From NCBI GenBank assembly GCA_013204985.1, contig JABMLG010000006.1, positions 124,001 to 188,000 on the forward strand: a stretch of DNA of 64,000 nucleotides, written 5' to 3'. This document shows positions 48,960-57,733 of this stretch, piece by piece. The notes beneath the pieces were generated by a model that worked only from the letters and a program-made list of their open reading frames with translations, was not told the DNA's origin and did not search any database. This DNA is from Microbacteriaceae bacterium VKM Ac-2855 (lineage in GTDB: Bacteria; Actinomycetota; Actinomycetes; Actinomycetales; Microbacteriaceae). Every line of letters begins with the position of its first letter. The stretch's first letter is position 1. Position numbers and translations under genes: made by a program.

Positions 48960-50507
48960 ATGAGCGAGAAGAGCACCGCCAACAGGTCAGGAGTGACCTA
49001 CTCGAAAGCCGAGGAGGGGTACTTCGAGAAGCGTACGCTCAGGCGTTCGGCAGGGATCTGGGGGCTGTGGGGACTCGCGGTCGCCGCCGTCATCTCGGGC
49101 GACTTCTCGGGCTGGAACTTCGGCATCGGCTTCGCCGGTTTCGGCGGCATGATGATCGCCTTCGCGATCCTCGTGATCATGTACTACGGCATGATCTTCG
49201 CCATCGGCGAGATGGCCGCTGCGATGCCGCACACCGGCGGCGCCTACTCCTTCGCCCGCTCGGCGATGGGCCCATGGGGCGGCCTGGTCACCGGCCTCGC
49301 CGAGACGATCGAGTACGTGGCCACGACCGCGGTGGTGGTGTTCTTCTCGGCCCAGTACGCGAACGGCGTCACCAGCGAGTTGCTGGGCTTCGACCTCAGC
49401 GACCGGATGTGGATCTGGTGGGCGATCCTCTACGTCGTCTTCGTCGCGCTGAACTCCGCGGGGGCGGCATTGTCGTTCCGCTTCGCCATCGTCGTCTCGA
49501 TCATCTCGATCGCGATCCTGCTCGCTTTCGGTGTGATGGCGCTCTTCTCGCCCGCGCTCGACTGGAGTTCGCTCTGGAACATCGCGCCCGACCCCGGCCA
49601 GTCGGAGTTCCTGCCGCACGGCGTGCTGCCCATCCTCTTCGCGCTGCCGTTCGCGATGTGGTTCTTCCTCGGTATCGAGGAGCTGCCGCTCGCGGCGGAG
49701 GAGGCGCACAACCCGGTGCGCGACATCCCCAAAGCCGGCTTCTGGGCCCGCGGAACCCTGATCGTCACCGGTCTGCTGGTGCTGTTCCTGAACACCGCGC
49801 TGATCGGCTCCGAGACGATGGCCGACTCGGGGGAGCCGCTGCTCGACGGCTTCCGCGCCATGGTCGGCGACGGTGTCGCCGCCGTTCTCGCCCTCTTCGC
49901 CCTGATCGGCCTGCTCGCCTCGTTGCAGGGCATCATGTTCGCCTACGGACGCAACATGTACTCGCTCTCACGGGCGGGCTACTACCCGCGCGTCTTCTCT
50001 CTCACCGGCAAGCGGCAGACCCCGTGGATCGCCCTCACCGTCGGCGCCGTCATCGGCTTCGTCGCGCTGGTCGTCGTCGACGTGCTCTCGCAGCTGTCTC
50101 CGGACGGGGCGGGCGCGGTGGCCGGCGCGATCGTGCTGAACATCGCGGTGTGGGGTGCCGTGGTCGCCTACTTCATGCAGATGCTCGCCTTCGTGATCCT
50201 GCGCTACCGCTTCCCGAAGGCGAAGCGGCCCTACCGCAGCCCGTGGGGCGTGCCCGGAGCGGTCATCGCCGCGCTGATCAACGTGCTGATCTTCTTCGGC
50301 TTCCTGCTCAACCCCGACTTCCAGCCCGCGATCGTCGCGATCGCGATCGTCTACGTGCTCATCCTGCTCGGCTTCGCCCTGTGGGGTCGCAAGCGCCTCG
50401 TGCTCTCGCCGGAGGAGGAGTACGCGCTCAGCGGCGGCCTGCACGGCGATCCGCAGACCGAGGGCTACGGCGGCGCCGTCGAGGAGGAACTCCTCAAGGG
50501 CCGCTGA
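48960..50507 (+). CDS. APC-family permease, ethanolamine-permease type
   Basis: 515 aa, about 12 helices. N-terminal [20 protein letters not shown] and [19 protein letters not shown] match the ethanolamine permease branch (Eat/EutP) better than the putrescine importer Puu[16 protein letters not shown] and [15 protein letters not shown] are further APC signatures. GAGGACG upstream of the ATG. Divergent from the ligase operon and probably supplies its substrate. Confidence 0.87.
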   Translation: MSEKSTANRSGVTYSKAEEGYFEKRTLRRSAGIWGLWGLAVAAVISGDFSGWNFGIGFAGFGGMMIAFAILVIMYYGMIFAIGEMAAAMPHTGGAYSFARSAMGPWGGLVTGLAETIEYVATTAVVVFFSAQYANGVTSELLGFDLSDRMWIWWAILYVVFVALNSAGAALSFRFAIVVSIISIAILLAFGVMALFSPALDWSSLWNIAPDPGQSEFLPHGVLPILFALPFAMWFFLGIEELPLAAEEAHNPVRDIPKAGFWARGTLIVTGLLVLFLNTALIGSETMADSGEPLLDGFRAMVGDGVAAVLALFALIGLLASLQGIMFAYGRNMYSLSRAGYYPRVFSLTGKRQTPWIALTVGAVIGFVALVVVDVLSQLSPDGAGAVAGAIVLNIAVWGAVVAYFMQMLAFVILRYRFPKAKRPYRSPWGVPGAVIAALINVLIFFGFLLNPDFQPAIVAIAIVYVLILLGFALWGRKRLVLSPEEEYALSGGLHGDPQTEGYGGAVEEELLKGR

Positions 50508-50552
50508 CCCTCCCGCCGCCCCCATCCCGCCGCCCCATCCCGCCGCCCCCAT

Positions 50553-50629
50553 CCTGCGAGGGACCCCTCCTGTGCGCGTCGGACCCCCTCCGGGCGGGTC
50601 CCGCGCGCACAGGAGGGGTCCGTCGCAGG
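50553..50629. repeat. Intergenic palindromic repeat, copy 3
   Basis: 26-nt arms (50553-50578 / 50604-50629) with one mismatch. The outer arm shares GCGAGGGACCCCTCCTGTGCGCG with copy 2. Preceded by three tandem CCCATCCCGCCG-like units (50519-50550) and followed by a G-rich tract to about 50700. Lies after the permease gene. Confidence 0.88.
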
Positions 50630-50710
50630 AAGGCGCGGACGCGCAGGCGGGGCGCGGGGCGGGGCGGGGCGGGCGAGCGCCGGAAGGCGCGGGCGCGGCA
50701 GGATGGGTGC

Positions 50711-52091
50711 ATGAGCGCAGCCGATGTCGTCGCCGAACTCCGAGCCGTCTTCGAGGCGGGAATCACCGAGCCGGTCGCGTGGCGGCGGTCGCAACTCGCG
50801 GCGCTCGAGCGGATGCTGGTCGAGGGCGGCCCCGAGATCGAGCGCGCACTGACTGCCGACCTCGGCAAGAGCGCGACGGAGGCGCAGATCACCGAGATCG
50901 GGGTGGTCCTCGGCGAGCTCGCCTACGCCCAGAAGCACCTGCGCGCCTGGCTCAAGCCACGGCGCGTCGCGGTGCCGGCCGCCCTCGCGCCCGCCCGTGC
51001 CTGCACGATCGCCGAGCCGCTCGGCGTCGCCCTGATCATCGCTCCCTGGAACTACCCGGTTCAGCTGCTGCTCGCGCCTCTGGTCGCGGCGCTCGCCGCG
51101 GGCGACGCCGTGCTCCTGAAGCCGAGCGAGCTGGCACCGGCCACCTCGGCTCTGCTCGCGCGACTCGTCCCGAGCTACCTCGACCAGCGCGCGATACGCC
51201 TGGTGCAGGGCGGGGTCACTGAGACGACCGAGCTGCTGAAGCAGCGCTTCGACACGATCTTCTACACGGGCAACGGCCGCGTCGGCCGCATCGTGGCCGC
51301 CGCCGCGGCGAAGCACCTCACTCCCGTCACTCTCGAGCTGGGCGTTGTCACCCGTGTTCGTCGATGACACCGGCGATCTCGTCGCCGCAGCCCACCGCAT
51401 CGTGTGGGCGAAGTTCCTCAACGCCGGTCAGACCTGCGTCGCCCCCGACTATCTGCTCTGTACGCCCGATGCGGCGACGCGCCTCGTGCCGCTGCTCGGT
51501 CAGGCGATCCGCGATCTCTACGGCGCCCGGCCCGAGACGAATCCCGACTACGGACGCATCGTCAGCGATCCGCACTTCGAGCGCCTGCATGCGATGCTCG
51601 ACGGCGGCGTGGTCAGCCACGGTGGTCGTGCGGATGCGTCCACCCGTTACCTCGCGCCCACTGTCCTCACCGAACTCGACGCCGACGCGCCGGCGCTCGC
51701 CGAGGAGATCTTCGGGCCGATCCTGCCGGTCGTGGTGGTGGCGGATGCGAGCGAGGCGATCACTCGGATCCGCGCCGGCGACAAGCCGCTCGCGCTCTCC
51801 GTCTTCAGCGCCGATGCCGCGGTGCGCCGCCGGTTCCTTCGTGAGACGTCGTCGGGGGCCGTCGGTTTCGACGTCGCCGTCGCGCACCTCAGCGTGCCCG
51901 GACTGCCCTTCGGGGGTGTGGGTGAGAGCGGCAGCGGCGCGTACCACGGCCGCCGCGGGTTCGAGGCCTTCGGTCACGAGAAGTCGGTGCTCGCCAAGCC
52001 GCTCGCCCCGGACACGCTGCGGTTGATCTATCCGCCCTTCACCGAGGCCAAGAGACGCTTCGCTCGCGGGCTGCTCCGCACGTTGGGCTGA
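50711..52091 (+). pseudogene. Aldehyde dehydrogenase, frameshifted at the catalytic motif
   Basis: The first frame (50711-51367) has [29 protein letters not shown] and TLELG, then goes out of frame and stops. The second frame (from about 51345 to 52091) continues with [10 protein letters not shown], catalytic Cys NAGQTCVAPDYLL, EEIFGPILPV and GESGSGAYHGRRGFE. Together they give a normal class 3-type enzyme of about 460 aa. Between GGC (51341-51343) and TCA (51348-51350) there are 4 nt where GGC AAG of the LELGGKSP motif would need 6, so there is a 2-nt deletion. A TTG at 51345 could only start the C-terminal half. It may be a true pseudogene or an assembly error. Confidence 0.85.
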
Positions 52092-52209
52092 CCGCATCCC
52101 GACGACGCGGATGCCTGGGCCGTCGGCTCGCGCCAGGCCGACATCCGCACCGAGCTCGCGGACGCCCCCGAACCGGGGCCACGGGCGTAGTGTGAGAGCC
52201 GCAGTACTT

Positions 52210-52240
52210 CGGGCCCCCTGCGCTTCTTCTACGGGGCCCG
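52210..52240. other. GC-rich hairpin upstream of aspA
   Basis: CGGGCCCC (52210-52217) and GGGGCCCG (52233-52240) with a 15-nt loop, in the 225-nt gap after the aldehyde dehydrogenase pseudogene. No T-tract. Could end transcription from upstream. Confidence 0.45.
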
Positions 52241-52303
52241 CGAAACGACGGCAATGGAGCTGGACGTGACCTCACTGGCACCTACCCCTACGGGTGCGAT
52301 CAA

Positions 52304-52309
52304 TACCAT
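52304..52309 (+). promoter_or_regulatory. -10 box of aspA (leaderless)
   Basis: TACCAT, then 7 nt, then the ATG at 52317, which is therefore preferred over the in-frame ATG at 52254. Confidence 0.4.
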
Positions 52310-52316
52310 CGATACC

Positions 52317-53810
52317 ATGCAGGAAATCTCCCCTGACCCGATGGACCGCAACAGCAACCAGGGGATCGACCCGGGCGACCTCGCCGGATCGACCCGCACC
52401 GAATCCGATTCCCTCGGGTCGATGCAGATCCCGGCCGACGCCTACTGGGGCATCCACACGGCGCGGGCGCTCGAGAACTTCGCGATCTCGAAGCGACCGA
52501 TCTCGATCTATCCCGACCTCGTCCGGGCCCTGGTCAGCGTCAAGCTGGCCGCAGCGCGCGCGAACGCCGAGATCGGCAGCCTCAGTCGCGCGAAGGCCGA
52601 TCTGATCGAGGCGGCCTGCCAGCGGATCATCGACGGCGAGTTCCATGACGAGTTCTGCGTCGGTGTGATCCAGGGCGGAGCCGGCACCTCGACGAACATG
52701 AACGCGAACGAGGTCGTGGCCAACGTCGCGCTCGAGATCGCCGGGCACGGCAAGGGCGAGTACGAGTACCTGCATCCGCTCGACGACGTGAATCGCAGCC
52801 AGTCCACGAACGATGTCTACCCGACCGCGATCAAGATCGCGATGACCTGGGCGCTGGCGCGACTGCTCGACGAACTCGAGTTGTTGCGCGACGCCTTCTC
52901 GCGCAAGGCCGTCGAGTTCGCCCAGGTGCTGAAGGTCGGCCGCACCCAGCTGCAGGATGCGGTGCCGATGACGCTGGGCCAGGAGTTCCACGGCTTCGCG
53001 ACCACGATCGGCGAGGACCACGCCCGGCTGTCCGAGACGATCTGGCTCCTCGCCGAAGTGAACCTCGGTGCGACGGCGATCGGCACCGGCATCACAGCGG
53101 ATCCGCGTTACGGCGCCGCCGCGGTGCGGCACCTGAACGAGGTCACCGGGATGGACCTCGAGATGGCGCAGGACCTCGTCGAGGCGACGAGCGATGCCGG
53201 CGTGTTCATGTCGTTCTCGAGCGCACTGAAGCGGTCGGCGATCAAGCTCTCGAAGATCTGCAACGACCTCCGCCTGCTCTCCTCCGGCCCGCAAGCCGGT
53301 TTCGGTGAGATCAACCTGCCGCCGCGGCAGGCCGGATCGAGCATCATGCCCGGCAAGGTGAATCCGGTGATCCCCGAGGTCGTCAACCAGATCGCCTACT
53401 CGGTCGCGGGCGCGGACGTGACCGTCACGATGGCGGCCGAGGGCGGGCAGCTGCAGCTCAACGCCTTCGAACCGATCATCGCCCACTCGCTGCTGCAGAG
53501 CATCACGTGGATGACGGAGGGGTGCAAGACCCTGCGCGTGAATTGCATCGACGGCATCACCGCGAACGAGGCGCGCCTCGAGCAGATGGTCGGCTCGTCG
53601 GTGGGTGTTGTCACCGCGCTCACTCCGAGCATCGGCTACTCCGCCTCCGCAGCCCTTGCCAAGACCGCCCTGCTCACCGGGCGGAACGTCGCCGATCTGG
53701 TCGTCGAGGCGAATCTGATGTCGCGCGATGAGGTGATGCGCCTGATCTCGCCGGCGCGCCTCTCGGGGATCGCGCCGGTGACGGCCGCGATCCCGATCAT
53801 CGAGGAGTAG
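52317..53810 (+). CDS. aspA: Aspartate ammonia-lyase
   Basis: Fumarase/aspartase superfamily, aspartate to fumarate plus ammonia. 497 aa. Conserved GGAGTSTNMNANEV, NRSQSTNDVYPTA, VGRTQLQDAVPMTLGQE and the mobile catalytic loop GSSIMPGKVNPVIPEVVNQ. The N-terminal 40 residues are variable. An ATG at 52254 would add 21 residues of unconserved sequence. Could also act as a nitrogen-releasing partner of the preceding amine pathway, which is inference only. Confidence 0.93.
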   Translation: MQEISPDPMDRNSNQGIDPGDLAGSTRTESDSLGSMQIPADAYWGIHTARALENFAISKRPISIYPDLVRALVSVKLAAARANAEIGSLSRAKADLIEAACQRIIDGEFHDEFCVGVIQGGAGTSTNMNANEVVANVALEIAGHGKGEYEYLHPLDDVNRSQSTNDVYPTAIKIAMTWALARLLDELELLRDAFSRKAVEFAQVLKVGRTQLQDAVPMTLGQEFHGFATTIGEDHARLSETIWLLAEVNLGATAIGTGITADPRYGAAAVRHLNEVTGMDLEMAQDLVEATSDAGVFMSFSSALKRSAIKLSKICNDLRLLSSGPQAGFGEINLPPRQAGSSIMPGKVNPVIPEVVNQIAYSVAGADVTVTMAAEGGQLQLNAFEPIIAHSLLQSITWMTEGCKTLRVNCIDGITANEARLEQMVGSSVGVVTALTPSIGYSASAALAKTALLTGRNVADLVVEANLMSRDEVMRLISPARLSGIAPVTAAIPIIEE

Positions 53811-53815
53811 CGCGC

Positions 53816-53841
53816 GCTGAGGGGCCCTCGGGCCCCTCAGC
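53816..53841. terminator. Convergent terminator aspA / DUF6328
   Basis: GCTGAGGGGCC-CTCG-GGCCCCTCAGC, a perfect 11-bp stem starting 5 nt after the aspA stop and overlapping the stop codon of the minus-strand gene. Confidence 0.7.
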
Positions 53842-54358
53842 TGCTCCGTGTGCGGGTGCGGATCCGCCAGGGCAGCGCGAGCCAGATGGCGCAGATCAGC
53901 ACGGCGACGATCGCAGCCATGGTGATCGCGAGCGGACGCGTCGCGACCACGTCGAAGACGAGCAGAACGGTGCCGATCAGCACGAGGGCGACGGCGGCGA
54001 GAGTGATCCGCAGCAGGATGTTGGCCGCGTGCACGAGCGAGCGCTTCGCGCGGCGCCGGAACAGCTCGCGGTGCAGGCTCACCGGGGCCAGGCCCAGCAG
54101 GGTCGCGAGCACGGAGGCGCTGACGAGCACGAGATAGACGTCGATCTGGAAGGCGTCGAGATCGGTGAAGCGTTGCTGGAACGCGATCGCCAGCAGGAAA
54201 CCGGTCAGGATCTGCGTGCCGGTCTGGATGACCCTCAGCTCCTGCAGGATCTCGTTCCAGTTGCGGTCGAGGCGTTCGGTCTCGGTCTCGTCGCGCCCGT
54301 CTCCGGGAATGTCGACATCGGTATCGGCGGCCGGATCGGGCGATGGTGCGGCGGTCAT
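53837..54358 (-). CDS. DUF6328 family membrane protein
   Basis: 173 aa. Acidic N-terminus (ADTDVDIPGDGRDETETERLD), then RNWNEILQELRVIQTGTQILTGFLL and FQQRFTDLDAFQIDVYLVLV, with PVSLHRELFRRRAKRSLV, all typical of DUF6328. Four membrane helices. Its ATG overlaps the stop of the repair gene by 4 nt, so it is downstream in that operon. Function unknown. Confidence 0.78.
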   Translation of the reverse strand: MTAAPSPDPAADTDVDIPGDGRDETETERLDRNWNEILQELRVIQTGTQILTGFLLAIAFQQRFTDLDAFQIDVYLVLVSASVLATLLGLAPVSLHRELFRRRAKRSLVHAANILLRITLAAVALVLIGTVLLVFDVVATRPLAITMAAIVAVLICAIWLALPWRIRTRTRSS

Positions 54359-55842
54359 GCCTCCATCTTCGCGGCTGCGCGCCACAGGTGCATCCCGGCA
54401 TAACTGCGCCACGGCGCCCACGCCGCGCCGTGCGCCGCCAGAGCGCGGGCGTCGGCCGGCAGACCGAGCCGAGCGGCACCGGCGCGGATGGCGAGGTCGC
54501 TGGTGAGCAGCACATCGGGATCGCCGACCACCCGCATCGCGATGTACCCGGCCGTCCACGGACCGATGCCCGGGATCGCCTGCAGGTGCGTGTCCAGGTC
54601 GCTTCGGCGTTCACCGATGTCGACCCTCAAGCCGCCGCTCGCCAGCAGCTCGGCGACGCGGATGATCGTGTCGATGCGACGCCCCGGCCCACGGAGGATC
54701 TCGCGTCCGTGCTCGGCGATGGCGGCGGACGTCGGGAACAGCCGATCCACGGGGGCGGCGAACGGCACGGTCTCGCCCAGCGCAGCGGTGAGCCGGCCGA
54801 GCGCCGTTCGTGCGGCGGCGACCGACACCTGCTGGCCGACGAGGGCGCGCACGATGATCTCGTGCGCGTGCACCGAGCCCGGCAGTCGGATGCCGGGCGT
54901 CGCCGCCACCAGCGCTGCGAGCTGGGGATCCGTGGAGAGGGCCGAGTCGATCGCCGTCGCGTCCGCATCCAGATCGAGCAGGCGTCGCACCCGGGCGACG
55001 AGGGGGCCGATGTCCGTGACGCTCGAGACGGTCGCTTCGCAGGTGACTCCGGCGCCGTCCGGGTGCAGCGTGATCACGGCGGGGCCGGCGGGCAGCCGCA
55101 ACGATCGGGTGTAGCGCCCGGCTGCGGCGGTTTCGATGCCGCTGACCGTGCGGGCGGCGAGGAAGCCGATCACGCCGGCACCGTCGAACGGGGCCCTCGC
55201 CGGCAGGCGCAGCGAGAGCGAGGTCGTACCGTCCGCCGCGTCCCCGTCGGTGCCGGCCTGGTGCTTCACGCTCGCGCGCAGGGCGCTGGGGGTGCGCTCG
55301 TACACTTCGGCGATCGTGGCGTTGAACTGGCGGATGCTCGCGAAGCCCGCCGCGAAGGCCACGTCACTGATGGGCAGCTCGGTCACCGTCAGCAGCGTGC
55401 GGGCGGTCTGCGCGCGCTGGGCACGCGCGAGCGCCAGCGGCCCGGCGCCCAGTTCGGCGCTGAGGATGCGGCCGAGGTGGCGGCTGCCGTAGCCGAGTCG
55501 CGCCGCGAGGCCGTCGACGCCCTCGCGGTCGACGACGCCGTCGCCGATCAGCCGCATGGCGCGGGCGGCGGTGTCGTCGCGCAGGTTCCACTCGGGCGAG
55601 CCGGGCACGGCATCCGGAAGACAGCGTTTGCACGCGCGGAGCCCAGCTTCGTGGGCGGCGTCGGCAGTGAGGTAGAAGCTGACGTTCGAGGCCTTAGGTG
55701 TGGTCGCCGGGCAACTCGGTCGGCAGTAGATGCCGGTCGAGTGCACACCGGTGATGAACTGGCCGTCGAAGCGTGCGTCTCGCGAGGCGACCGCGCGATA
55801 ACGCTCGGCGAAGCGCGCATCCGCTGGGCTGTTGTGCTGCAT
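54355..55842 (-). CDS. Ada/AlkA fusion: methyl-responsive regulator and 3-methyladenine glycosylase
   Basis: 495 aa with three parts. Residues 1-80: Ada zinc/methyl-phosphotriester domain, cysteines at 40, 44, 71 and 74 (GIYCRPSC, ACKRCLP). Residues about 85-190: AraC helix-turn-helix (GLAARLGYGSRHLGRIL, FAAGFASIRQFNATI). Residues about 205-490: AlkA N-domain and helix-hairpin-helix glycosylase, GIGPWTAGYIAMRVVGDPD with catalytic Asp in LLTSDLAIR (about 450). Removes alkylated bases and probably senses damage in the same polypeptide. Lacks the Ada O6-methyltransferase domain (no PCHRV). Confidence 0.92.
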   Translation of the reverse strand: MQHNSPADARFAERYRAVASRDARFDGQFITGVHSTGIYCRPSCPATTPKASNVSFYLTADAAHEAGLRACKRCLPDAVPGSPEWNLRDDTAARAMRLIGDGVVDREGVDGLAARLGYGSRHLGRILSAELGAGPLALARAQRAQTARTLLTVTELPISDVAFAAGFASIRQFNATIAEVYERTPSALRASVKHQAGTDGDAADGTTSLSLRLPARAPFDGAGVIGFLAARTVSGIETAAAGRYTRSLRLPAGPAVITLHPDGAGVTCEATVSSVTDIGPLVARVRRLLDLDADATAIDSALSTDPQLAALVAATPGIRLPGSVHAHEIIVRALVGQQVSVAAARTALGRLTAALGETVPFAAPVDRLFPTSAAIAEHGREILRGPGRRIDTIIRVAELLASGGLRVDIGERRSDLDTHLQAIPGIGPWTAGYIAMRVVGDPDVLLTSDLAIRAGAARLGLPADARALAAHGAAWAPWRSYAGMHLWRAAAKMEA

Positions 55843-55925
55843 CACCCCAGCGTCGCACTCATCGCTTGCCGGTCGTAGCGGGAATCGGACATCGGTGTCG
55901 GCTGCGCTCGAGACGACCCGCGCTG

Positions 55926-55931
55926 TAGCGT
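55926..55931 (+). promoter_or_regulatory. -10 box of prsW-like gene (leaderless)
   Basis: TAGCGT, then 6 nt, then the GTG at 55938. Confidence 0.5.
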
Positions 55932-55937
55932 TTCGGC

Positions 55938-57083
55938 GTGAGCAACCCGAGCTATCCACCCCCGGCGCCCGCCGCACGCACCAGCGCGGCCACCGTTCTC
56001 GGCATCGTCGGCATCTGCGTGCTCGGCCTGGTTCTGCTGCTGGTGGTCGCCTACCTCGCGCTGGCACTCGGAGCCGGGGCCGCGGTGTTGTGCGCGGTCA
56101 TCGCTCTGGTTCCGCTCACCGCCGTCCTGCTCGGGGTGCGCTGGATCGACCGCTGGGAGCCCGAGCCGAGGCTGGCGTTGTGGTTCGCCTTCCTCTGGGG
56201 TGCCGCCGGGTCGGTGGCGATCGCGCTGATCGTCGATCTCGGCGTGCAGATCGCCGTCTACGCGACCGGGGCCGGGAGCGGTTCCGAGTTCGTCGGCGCA
56301 GCGATCCAGGCGCCCCTCGTCGAAGAGGCCGCGAAGGGCTTCGGGGTGCTGCTGATCTTCTGGGTCGCCCGCCGCGGCTTCGACGGGCCGGTCGACGGCG
56401 TCGTCTACGCGGCGATGGTCGCCTCGGGTTTCGCTTTCGTCGAGAACATCATCTACTTCGGCAGTGCGCTCGCCCAAGGGGGTGCGGGGGCGCTCGTCGT
56501 GACCTTCTTCCTCCGCGGGATCCTCTCGCCGTTCGCCCACGTCCTGTTCACCGCCTGCACCGGCGCGGCCATCGGATTCGCGGCGCGGCGCACGCGCGGG
56601 TCCGGAGCGGCCTTGATCGTGGTGGGCTACCTCGGTGCGGTGCTGCTGCACGGCCTGTGGAACGCGTCATCGTTCCTGGTCGCCGACTGGTTCGGCTTCT
56701 ACGGCATCGTCCAGGTGCCGCTCTTCGTGCTCGCCGTCGTCGGAGTCCTCTGGCTCCGACGACAGGAACGACGGATCACGCTCGAGCGGCTCGCCGAGTA
56801 CGCCGCGGCCGGCTGGTTCAGCCCGTACGAGGTGACGATGATCGGCACGCCGGCGGGCCGGCGCACGGCGCGGAGGTGGGCGATCCAGCGCGGCGGAACG
56901 GCGCCCGAAGCGATGCGTGCCCTCGTGCGCTCGAGCACGCGGCTCGCCTACGCGCGCCAGCAGCGGATGCTCGGCCGACCACGCGCGGATGCCGCGGCGG
57001 AGGAGCGCACGCTGCTCGACGCGACCGTGGCTGCGCGCGCGGCTCTCGGCGGCCCGGCTCCACGCGCCGTCGACCGGTACTGA
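55938..57083 (+). CDS. PrsW-family intramembrane metalloprotease
   Basis: 381 aa, about 8-9 helices. Family signatures: EEAAKG (Glu 129-130), GFAFVEN (Glu 169), SPFAHVLFTACTG (His 201) and LLHGLWN (His about 240), the conserved Glu/His set of PrsW/CAAX-type membrane proteases. B. subtilis PrsW cleaves an anti-sigma factor. No anti-sigma gene is adjacent. The C-terminal 100 residues are cytoplasmic and Arg/Ala-rich. Confidence 0.88.
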   Translation: MSNPSYPPPAPAARTSAATVLGIVGICVLGLVLLLVVAYLALALGAGAAVLCAVIALVPLTAVLLGVRWIDRWEPEPRLALWFAFLWGAAGSVAIALIVDLGVQIAVYATGAGSGSEFVGAAIQAPLVEEAAKGFGVLLIFWVARRGFDGPVDGVVYAAMVASGFAFVENIIYFGSALAQGGAGALVVTFFLRGILSPFAHVLFTACTGAAIGFAARRTRGSGAALIVVGYLGAVLLHGLWNASSFLVADWFGFYGIVQVPLFVLAVVGVLWLRRQERRITLERLAEYAAAGWFSPYEVTMIGTPAGRRTARRWAIQRGGTAPEAMRALVRSSTRLAYARQQRMLGRPRADAAAEERTLLDATVAARAALGGPAPRAVDRY

Positions 57084-57092
57084 ACGCCCGGT

Positions 57093-57098
57093 TAGGCT
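57093..57098 (+). promoter_or_regulatory. -10 box of SRPBCC gene
   Basis: TAGGCT, then 6 nt, then an ATG at 57105. The spacing is the leaderless pattern of this genome, although that ATG is out of frame with the conserved protein. Confidence 0.5.
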
Positions 57099-57104
57099 CG
57101 CTGC

Positions 57105-57733
57105 ATGGGGCCCGCGGAATCTACGTCGAGACGATCATCGACGCAGCCATCGATCGAGTGTGGGACGCGACCCAGGATCCCCGCGAGCACGTGCGCTGGG
57201 ACGTCCGCTTCTCGGAGATCGTCCCCGAACCGGTCGAGCGCGGAGCCGCGGCGCACTTCACCTACGTGCGTCGGTCTCCGGTGCACGATGTGCACGGCCG
57301 CGGCGTCAGCATCGGCGATCGGTGGCAGGCGGGAGGCGGCCGGACGTCGGCGCTGCGCTTCGCGACCGATGACCGGCTCTCACCGATTCGCAGCGGACGC
57401 GGCTACTGGCGGTACGTCCCGACAGCGGACGGCCGCACCCGGTTCATCACCGGCTACGACTACGAGGCCGGCTGGGGTGTGCTCGATCTCGCGGTCCGGC
57501 CGCTCCTGGGCTGGGCGACGGCGTGGAGCTTCGACCGGCTCCGCATCTGGCTCGAGGGCGGCGCCGAGCCGGAGTCCTGGCCGCTGATCAGCGTGCTCAG
57601 CCTCTGGCGCCGCGATCGACCGCGTGCAGCACGATCGCTCCGAGCCCCCGCGGGCGGAACGCGTCGAGCCGACCACCTGCAGAACGCCCCGGCGTCCCTC
57701 GCGGGGCTGCCCGATCCGGAAGCGGCGCGATGA
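57105..57733 (+). CDS. SRPBCC-family protein with start-proximal frameshift
   Basis: Conserved frame reads RGIYVETIIDAAIDRVWDATQ and on through SALRFATDDRLSP, GRGYWRYVPTADGRTRFITGYDYE, WATAWSFDRLRIWLE to the stop at 57731-57733 (about 209 aa). SRPBCC (START-like) proteins bind hydrophobic ligands. There is no ATG, GTG or TTG in this frame before RVW (GTG about 57159). The well-placed ATG at 57105 is one base out. A single base missing in GGGGCCC (57107-57113) would restore M-G-x-RGIYVET. Stop overlaps the next ATG (ATGA), so the pair is an operon. Confidence 0.72.
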
